DNA of 64,000 bases from Rhodospirillaceae bacterium (GTDB taxonomy: Bacteria; Pseudomonadota; Alphaproteobacteria; Rhodospirillales; Rhodospirillaceae). Position numbers and translations under genes: made by a program. Shown piece by piece: positions 58,466 to 64,000 of the stretch. The stretch covers positions 1 through 64,000 of the forward strand of contig JAQWQC010000029.1 of assembly GCA_029245025.1 (NCBI GenBank), given 5' to 3'. Under the pieces are notes generated by a model. It was given only the letters and a program-made list of their open reading frames with translations. It ran no database searches and was not told the origin of the DNA. Position 1 is the first letter of the stretch. Every line of letters begins with the position of its first letter.

Positions 58466-59665
58466 ATGCTTGATCGTCGCACACTGTTCTCTTCGCTCAC
58501 CGGTTTTACTACGGCGATTGGGAGCATTTTCGGCAGCCGTGAAGCGATAGCCGCAAAGCCCAGCTTTAAGGGGGACTTAGACCCGCGTGGGACAGTAGGT
58601 CGTCTTGAACGATTACCGACTTTGGATCTTGAAAGCCAACAAGATTTTCTAACCGGATTCCGAAAGGACATGGGGCGAGCTTTTCGTCGTGTAGGGTCGC
58701 AGCGAATGGCAGCGTTATTTGAGGCAAAGGGGCTGGATGCATTTTCCGATCCGTCTATAGAGACTATACTTGAGATCGCTGAGAATGATCACATCCTCGG
58801 AATGCACGTACGGACCTGGGTGAGCATGCAGCAGTTCACATGGAGCACAATTCAAGAGGTGCTTTATCGAGATCCCGAAAAATATCTGGCTGAGCTAGAA
58901 GCCGCTGACAACGCAGGACCGGGAACCTTAGAACTCAACCCAGACATGGACCTCCCGGATCACGTTAAGCATGAGATTCACATCATGCCAGGCGGCTTTG
59001 TCGGGGACCCTCTAGGCGGGTACGTTTACCACTACGGCACCAACAATTTTTCCATCGGCCGGAACAATCAGGACGAGATCAGTATTGGCTTTGCTAATGC
59101 TACCCCTGTGCCATCAACCCCTACGCCTAATGGTCGGCCACTTCGCATATTAGAAGTCGGATGTACGATAGGTCGAATTACAATCGCTTTGAAGGAACGC
59201 TTCCCAGATGCAGAAGTGTGGGGCATCGATGCTGGTGGACCTATGGTTCGTTATGCCCATATGCGCGCGGTAGATTTAGGTGTGGATGTTAATTTTGCGC
59301 AGCGCTTGGCTGAGGATACTAAGTTTGAAGACGGCTATTTCGACGTTGTGATGTCCTACATCCTACACCACGAAATGCCGGCAGAGATTTCAAACCAGAC
59401 GGTTAATGAGATTCATCGAATTCTGCGGCCTGGTGGGATTTACTTTCCCATCGACTTCTACACAGGGGAAAACAAGCCGAGTCCGAACGCTAGCCAAAAA
59501 TACCGTCACTGGTGGGATCATCGATGGAATAATGAAGTTTGGTGGGAAGAGTACACAGACCTTGATTTGTTTGGCGCTATGCAGAAAGCGGGTTTCGAGG
59601 CCTCAGAAGATGGGCCGGCAGCATGGATTGGCCGTAAAAACCTGGTTGGCACTAAGCCTGTTTAG
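58466..59665 (+). CDS. Tat-signal SAM-methyltransferase-fold protein, array member 3
   Basis: The 399-residue protein has the signal MLDRRTLFSSLTGFTTAIG with site A-I-A-A. It has LERLPTLDLESQQDFLTGFR, GPGTLELNPDMDLP and HEIHIMPGGFVGDPLGGYVYHYG. Motif I is ILEVGCTIG (228-236), followed by VWGIDAGGPMVRYAH, FAQRLAEDTKFEDGYFDVV and RPGGIYFPIDFYTG, ending GTKPV. It is closest to member 4, which shares long runs around HVKHEIHIMPGG and AEDTKFEDG. A 114-bp gap precedes it and could hold a promoter. AGAGG lies just before the ATG. Confidence 0.86.
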   Translation: MLDRRTLFSSLTGFTTAIGSIFGSREAIAAKPSFKGDLDPRGTVGRLERLPTLDLESQQDFLTGFRKDMGRAFRRVGSQRMAALFEAKGLDAFSDPSIETILEIAENDHILGMHVRTWVSMQQFTWSTIQEVLYRDPEKYLAELEAADNAGPGTLELNPDMDLPDHVKHEIHIMPGGFVGDPLGGYVYHYGTNNFSIGRNNQDEISIGFANATPVPSTPTPNGRPLRILEVGCTIGRITIALKERFPDAEVWGIDAGGPMVRYAHMRAVDLGVDVNFAQRLAEDTKFEDGYFDVVMSYILHHEMPAEISNQTVNEIHRILRPGGIYFPIDFYTGENKPSPNASQKYRHWWDHRWNNEVWWEEYTDLDLFGAMQKAGFEASEDGPAAWIGRKNLVGTKPV

Positions 59666-59774
59666 ATTGTAATCGATTAGGTCGCGCGTCGTAATTCTTT
59701 GATTCTTAGGCAGCCTAGGGTTATCACAAGCTTATAATTTTCGAACTTGATCGTTCTTTGTGGAGGAGTCAGTG

Positions 59775-60965
59775 ATGCTTGATCGCCGCACGCTATTTCC
59801 GTCAATAGCCGGTATTGGGTCCACAGCAGCTTCGTTTTTTGGCGGTAAGAAGGCCAGTGCTGCAACTAACGGCGGCTTTGCTGGCGATATAGAGCCCCGC
59901 GGAACTCAAGACCGCCTCGAACGCTTGCCATCACTCGACCTTGAAAGCCAACAGGATTTTCTAACGGGGTTTCGCACCTTCACGGGGCGTGGATTCAGAC
60001 GCATTACGGCGAGACGGGCGAAAGAGCTTTTTGAGGCCAAAGGCCTGGATTTTGAGGCAGATCCATCGTTGGAAACCGTATTTAAAATTCTAGGCGACGA
60101 CCCTGTTTTCGCAACCAGTGCGCGGTCGTGGATTAGTTGTCAGCAGTTAACTTGGGGCACTATCCAGGATTACGTTCATGACCGAGCGGACGAATATTTA
60201 GCGGAAATGGAAGCCACCGATTATATCGGACCAGGAACGCTAGAACTTAATCCAGATATGCTGCTGCCAGATCACGTCAAACACGAGATTCACATTATGC
60301 CGGGTGGCTATGTCGGAGACCCGCTCGGGGGGCACGTTTATCATTACGGCACAAATAATTTCTATGGCGGCGGCAATTATCAAGACGAGATTCATATCGA
60401 TTTGGCGAACTCCGTGGCTGTGCCGGAGGACGGAAAAGTAAAACGCATTCTCGACGTCGGCTGTACCCTCGGGCAAATGACCTTAGCCCTCAAAGAACGG
60501 TTTCCAGACGCAGAAGTGTGGGGCATCGATGCCGGGGGCCCAATGCTGCGCTACGGACATATGCGCGCTGTCGACCTCGGTGTTGATATCAACCTTGCGC
60601 AGCGTCTGGCCGAAGATACCAAGTTCGAAGACGGATTTTTTGACGTGGTGACGTCATACATTTTGTATCACGAAATGCCAGCTGAGATTTCTAAGCAGTC
60701 GGTCAAAGAAGCTTATCGCATTCTTCGCCCGGGCGGAGTGTTTTTCCCAATCGACTTCTATACGGGCAGCAACGTGGTGACTAAGCGGGCTGATTTAAAA
60801 TTTCGCCGCTGGTGGGATCATCGCTGGAACGATGAAGTCTGGTTCCAGGAATATGATGGGCTTGATATGCCAAAGGCCATGGCAGATGCGGGTTTTGACG
60901 TTAATGAAGAGGGGCCGCGGGCCTGGATCGGCAACGCAAACCTACTTGGGACAAAGCGCGCCTGA
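59775..60965 (+). CDS. Tat-signal SAM-methyltransferase-fold protein, array member 4
   Basis: This 396-residue protein starts at ATG 59775, with GGAGGAG 6 nt upstream. A GTG at 59760 is in frame but overlaps that site. The signal is MLDRRTLFPSIAGIG with site A-S-A-A. It has LERLPSLDLESQQDFLTGFR, GPGTLELNPDMLLP and HEIHIMPGGYVGDPLGGHVYHYG. Motif I is ILDVGCTLG (225-233), then VWGIDAGGPMLRYGH, FDVVTSYILYHEMP and RPGGVFFPIDFYTG, ending GTKRA. It is the nearest relative of member 3 and suggests a recent duplication. It lies 109 bp after member 3. Confidence 0.86.
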   Translation: MLDRRTLFPSIAGIGSTAASFFGGKKASAATNGGFAGDIEPRGTQDRLERLPSLDLESQQDFLTGFRTFTGRGFRRITARRAKELFEAKGLDFEADPSLETVFKILGDDPVFATSARSWISCQQLTWGTIQDYVHDRADEYLAEMEATDYIGPGTLELNPDMLLPDHVKHEIHIMPGGYVGDPLGGHVYHYGTNNFYGGGNYQDEIHIDLANSVAVPEDGKVKRILDVGCTLGQMTLALKERFPDAEVWGIDAGGPMLRYGHMRAVDLGVDINLAQRLAEDTKFEDGFFDVVTSYILYHEMPAEISKQSVKEAYRILRPGGVFFPIDFYTGSNVVTKRADLKFRRWWDHRWNDEVWFQEYDGLDMPKAMADAGFDVNEEGPRAWIGNANLLGTKRA

Positions 60966-61075
60966 TCATTGACGCGCATCCCAACGCTTTAAATATTTTT
61001 GATTTTGCGGTGATCTGGGGTCATCATAGGCCCTTAACCTTTCTAATTTAGTCTTTTCTCTGAGGATGAGTTGTG

Positions 61076-62272
61076 ATGATTAATCGCCGTACTCTTTTTG
61101 GCACATCTGCCGTGATAGCCTCATTTGTGACCTCACTGTTTAAAGGTCGCTCTGCTGAAGCGAAGGCGAATACCAATTATATTTTTAAGGATGTTGAGAA
61201 GCGGGGCACGCGTGGACGTCTTGAGCGCCTGCCAGCCCTAGACCTTGAAAGCAGCCAGGATTTCCTGACGGGCTTCCGTAATTTTGTAAATCGCGACATG
61301 CGAAAAGCGGCCCAAGAGCGTCTCGCCAATTTGATGGAAGAACGTGGTCTCAGTGCGGACGAAGATTTGTCCCTCGATGAACTGCTGCCAATGATTGAAA
61401 ATGATCATCTAATAATGGGTAGTGTGCGGGGATGGGTTTCCAATCAGCAGCTGACTTGGAAACAAGTCCAGGATTATTTCCATGCCCATGCTGACGAATA
61501 CATGGCGGAGATGGAATCGGCTGATAATTCTGGACCGGGCTCACTTGAACTAAATCCCGACATGGAAATTCCTGAATACACCAAGCATGAAATACATATT
61601 CAGCCTGGCGGTTATGTCGGTGACCCGTTTGCGGGTTACATTAATTACTATGGCGTCAATAATTTTTATGGCGGTAGCAATTACGACGATGAAGTCCAAG
61701 CGGCTATCGCAGCACGGGTTCAAGTTCCCCGTGATGGAAAGCCAATCAAACGCATCCTGGATTTAGGGTGTGCCACTGGCCGTCTAACTTTTGCGATGAA
61801 AGACCGGTTTCCCTATGCAGAAGTATGGGGAATTGACGTTGGTGGGCCAATGGTTCGGTTTGCGCATACGCGTGGGGTTGATCTAGGCAGAGACGTGAAC
61901 TTTGCACAGCGGTTGGCGGAAGATACGAAATTTCCAGACAATCACTTCGATCTGATTATTTCTTACATCATGTTCCACGAAGTGACATCAGAAGCGCAGG
62001 ACAAAATCATCGCTGAAGCAAAACGCATTTTGCGCCCTGGCGGCGTTTTCTTCCCGATGGACTTCCTCACTGGCAAACAGGCTCCGAAGAGTACTGCGTA
62101 CCGCACGTTCGCGATTTGGCAAGATCACAAGTTCAACGGCGAACCATGGCGTATGGAATATGCCTCTCGTGATTTTGGTGAGCTTGTTAAAAAGCATGGC
62201 TTTGAAACGGATGAGAGCATTCGGCCAGCCCGTCGCGGCCATGGGGCTATCATTGGGATTAAGCCTGCATAA
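61076..62272 (+). CDS. Tat-signal SAM-methyltransferase-fold protein, array member 5
   Basis: The 398-residue protein starts at ATG 61076 (GAGGATGAG upstream); an in-frame GTG directly before it is less likely. The signal is MINRRTLFGTSAVIASFV with site A-E-A. It has LERLPALDLESSQDFLTGFR, GPGSLELNPDMEIP and HEIHIQPGGYVGDPFAGYINYYG. Motif I, ILDLGCATG (227-235), is the most canonical of the five. VWGIDVGGPMVRFAH, FDLIISYIMFHEVT and RPGGVFFPMDFLTG follow, ending GIKPA. It is the last gene of the array, and a terminator lies 26 bp beyond. Confidence 0.87.
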   Translation: MINRRTLFGTSAVIASFVTSLFKGRSAEAKANTNYIFKDVEKRGTRGRLERLPALDLESSQDFLTGFRNFVNRDMRKAAQERLANLMEERGLSADEDLSLDELLPMIENDHLIMGSVRGWVSNQQLTWKQVQDYFHAHADEYMAEMESADNSGPGSLELNPDMEIPEYTKHEIHIQPGGYVGDPFAGYINYYGVNNFYGGSNYDDEVQAAIAARVQVPRDGKPIKRILDLGCATGRLTFAMKDRFPYAEVWGIDVGGPMVRFAHTRGVDLGRDVNFAQRLAEDTKFPDNHFDLIISYIMFHEVTSEAQDKIIAEAKRILRPGGVFFPMDFLTGKQAPKSTAYRTFAIWQDHKFNGEPWRMEYASRDFGELVKKHGFETDESIRPARRGHGAIIGIKPA

Positions 62273-62297
62273 GACCGAACTAGACTTCTTGGTGGAA

Positions 62298-62332
62298 AAA
62301 AGAGCCCCCCTAAGAAAGCCGGGCTCTTTTAT
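62298..62332. terminator. Bidirectional terminator at the end of the methyltransferase array
   Basis: A 10-bp stem (AAAAGAGCCC with GGGCTCTTTT) has a 13-nt loop. U-runs follow on both strands, so it can stop the rightward array and the leftward gene ending at 62345. Confidence 0.8.
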
Positions 62333-62344
62333 ATTTGTTGTATG

Positions 62345-63022
62345 TTAGCCTTTAACCGGGTCATGGACGTCCGCGTCGCCAAGAATAAGGTCTTTGGCAT
62401 ATTCGGGGGCGATGAGGTGGCAATATAGGGCGCCGCGAAAGCGATCTGGGGCCATTTTGAACAAGATATTAGTCCAATCGATTTGCATGCGTTTGCTTTG
62501 AATGTGTATGGCGCCATTCTCACCACTTGTGACAAAGTTAAAAGGCTTTGTCCAAGAACTTCCTGTCATCACGGATATATCTTCTTCGAAGATAATCTGA
62601 GCATCAGTAAGGTAGCGCCGTTTTGCCTCTTCCTGTGTCAGGTTTGCAAGGACCGCGGCCACGTTTTCTCGGTTGATAGCTGCACACGCCCGCGCCTCAT
62701 GATTGGCTTTGTCTTCTCCATATACTTCTTGAATGTGATCCGGTGTCTTCATTTTGCACGACACCATGCGTGGTAGCCCATCTTTACCTAGAGTTGTGAA
62801 CTGCTCATTGCGCAGTGGATCGATACTAGCTTTGGAGAGCACAAAAGCCTCGTAGTCAGGGTGAACAACATTTTGGGCGGGAACCTTGTTGCCCATGATC
62901 GAAGTCTGGATTGACGTGCAAAAGGTATCTGTGATTGCAGCTTGACCATCGGTGGCTGATGAACTGTTCGCCGCTAAAGCGGTGATAAGAGATATTGAGA
63001 CAAAAAAAGCGAATCTTTTCAT
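62345..63022 (-). CDS. Secreted protein of unknown function
   Basis: The 225-residue protein has a Sec signal (MKRFAFFVSISLITALAANSSSA, cleavage near residue 23). The mature part contains four cysteines (around TFCTSIQTSI, VSCKMKTPD, ARACAAIN and ALYCHLIAPEYA), so two disulfides are possible. I recognise no family. It converges on the methyltransferase array across the shared terminator and starts about 20 bp after the end of the MFS transporter gene on the same strand, so it may be cotranscribed with it. Confidence 0.72.
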   Translation of the reverse strand: MKRFAFFVSISLITALAANSSSATDGQAAITDTFCTSIQTSIMGNKVPAQNVVHPDYEAFVLSKASIDPLRNEQFTTLGKDGLPRMVSCKMKTPDHIQEVYGEDKANHEARACAAINRENVAAVLANLTQEEAKRRYLTDAQIIFEEDISVMTGSSWTKPFNFVTSGENGAIHIQSKRMQIDWTNILFKMAPDRFRGALYCHLIAPEYAKDLILGDADVHDPVKG

Positions 63023-63041
63023 TCCAAATACCCTCGTTTAA

Positions 63042-64000
63042 CTAATCGTCATGTGGTGTTGGCATCGGCAAAACATTGGCCATCAGTACCGCTAGGACCA
63101 ATAGGGCAGAGCAAATAATAAATGGTATCGAAGGATTCAATTGGTACGTTAAAGTCCCGACGATTGGCCCTGTCATAAATCCGACCGCTTGGAACGCACC
63201 TGTTAATCCAGCCATGCTGCCTTGGTTCCCAGGGCCAGCGGCCAGTGATGCGGCGGTCATGTATGCTGGCCAGCCAACGCCGCTACCGAGTCCAAAGAGA
63301 CCCATAGCCCCGATTAGAGCCCAATAACTCGGAGCTATCATGATGAGTAGGACGGCTATAAACGCTAAGGGCATACCTACATTGATCATTCGGCGCGGCG
63401 CCCACTTAAGCCTTGGAATCACTCCGATTTGGATGATGATTTGCGCAATAGCAGAGACGAATAAAGCTATACCAACACCACGGGCGGTCCCAGCAGTGGT
63501 GAGGTAGAATGTATCCTGCATATGGAAACCGAGAATCACTATCATCGTCACATTGCCGAGTATAAGAACCATGAATCCGCCAGCAATACTCAAAACTGCC
63601 GGGGTCATTATATGACGGAATCCAACTTTATCGGACTGCTTGTGCCGATCCGGCTCATCAAGGCAATAAACGTAGAGTGCCACTGCTGCAACGCCCATCA
63701 CGGTCACAACATAAAAAGGAGCGGTTGGAGATAGTGAGGAAAACCCAGCCGCGATAGCCGGCCCAACGACGGACCCAAAGCCCCAGGCGGCCGTGATCAT
63801 AGCAACGCCACCGGCTCGGTTTTCTTTGCTGGTCATGTCGGCAACCATCGCCATTGTCGCTGGGTAGATCGCACCGGAGGAAAGTGTGTAAAGACTGCGA
63901 ACAGCGATAAGAATGAGGAAGCACATAGCAGCGCTTAAGGTTCCTGCAAGCCGCATGTCGATGGTGAACGCAAAGGCAGCGGTCATAAGAACATAGCCGA
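63042..64000 (-). CDS. MFS transporter, N-terminus beyond the window
   Basis: This is the C-terminal part of a major facilitator superfamily exporter or importer. The frame is open to the window edge, reading G-Y-V-L before the first internal Met at 63986. About ten membrane helices are visible. The segment SLYTLSSGAIYPATMAMVADMTSKENRAGG corresponds to helix 4 and the following loop of DHA1-type transporters. GLFGLGSGVGWPAYMTAASLA and TGAFQAVGFMTGPIVG lie near the end. The substrate is unknown. Roughly the first 70 residues are missing. Confidence 0.82.
   Translation of the reverse strand, partial: GYVLMTAAFAFTIDMRLAGTLSAAMCFLILIAVRSLYTLSSGAIYPATMAMVADMTSKENRAGGVAMITAAWGFGSVVGPAIAAGFSSLSPTAPFYVVTVMGVAAVALYVYCLDEPDRHKQSDKVGFRHIMTPAVLSIAGGFMVLILGNVTMIVILGFHMQDTFYLTTAGTARGVGIALFVSAIAQIIIQIGVIPRLKWAPRRMINVGMPLAFIAVLLIMIAPSYWALIGAMGLFGLGSGVGWPAYMTAASLAAGPGNQGSMAGLTGAFQAVGFMTGPIVGTLTYQLNPSIPFIICSALLVLAVLMANVLPMPTPHDD

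Noticed and set aside
55958-62272. Reading the array as cyclopropane-fatty-acid or ubiquinone methyltransferases
   Set aside because: The methyltransferase motifs alone do not support a specific substrate, and the conserved middle domain and Tat signal do not fit those families.

Overview
The window looks like a chromosomal segment of an alphaproteobacterium with moderate GC. The gene order erpA | dgt-argS-SPOR-nagZ-M50 peptidase-scpA-scpB-tatA-tatB-tatC-serS-surE-pcm-LysM/M23, then yajC-secDF-Mth938, and the second block ppiD-trpE | tpiA-secG-pyrG-kdsA-eno, are arrangements I know from that class. TrmFO, hpnCDE and Gram-negative envelope genes (TonB receptor, KDO-8-phosphate synthase) fit. 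I see no rRNA, tRNA, CRISPR array, integrase or insertion sequence, and nothing that fixes the order or genus.

Layout. 1-4.5 kb: a truncated Tat-type aldo/keto reductase, xthA and a TonB-dependent receptor. 4.5-28.8 kb: the first housekeeping block (iron-sulfur insertion, dNTP hydrolysis, Arg and Ser tRNA charging, peptidoglycan recycling, condensin accessory proteins, the complete Tat translocase, protein repair, Sec accessory proteins). It is interrupted by a Tat-type FAD oxidoreductase (18.3 kb) and by an inverted puuD plus hpnE-hpnD-hpnC block (24.3-27.9 kb) that makes squalene. 28.8-36.8 kb: trmFO, a DUF4170 protein, a nucleoside transporter with DoxX and an unknown secreted protein, a nitrilase-fold amidohydrolase with a Tat-type DUF1838 protein, and a DEAD-box helicase. 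37-39.5 kb: two divergent secreted SUMF1-domain paralogues. 39.6-40 kb: a decayed cyclic-nucleotide-binding gene. 40-48.8 kb: the second housekeeping block. 48.8-53.4 kb: a TPR/glycosyltransferase-like gene, a decayed third SUMF1-domain gene, and thiC behind a TPP riboswitch.

53.4-62.3 kb is the most unusual part. Five consecutive paralogous genes encode proteins of about 395 residues. Each has an N-terminal twin-arginine signal, a conserved uncharacterised middle domain, a class I SAM-methyltransferase fold and the same short C-terminal tail (G-T-K-P-A type). They are transcribed away from a second Tat-type FAD oxidoreductase and an unknown 229-residue protein. The shared intergenic region carries two palindromes built from the same TATGC/GCATA half-sites. 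Exported SAM methyltransferases in tandem are unexpected because SAM is not known to be available in the periplasm. With the FAD enzyme they form a candidate undescribed system.

At least ten proteins or fragments here carry Tat-like signals (aldo/keto reductase, the fragment at the left edge, two FAD oxidoreductases, DUF1838 and five methyltransferases), and the window also encodes TatABC. Both edges cut genes: a Tat-signal protein on the left and an MFS transporter on the right.
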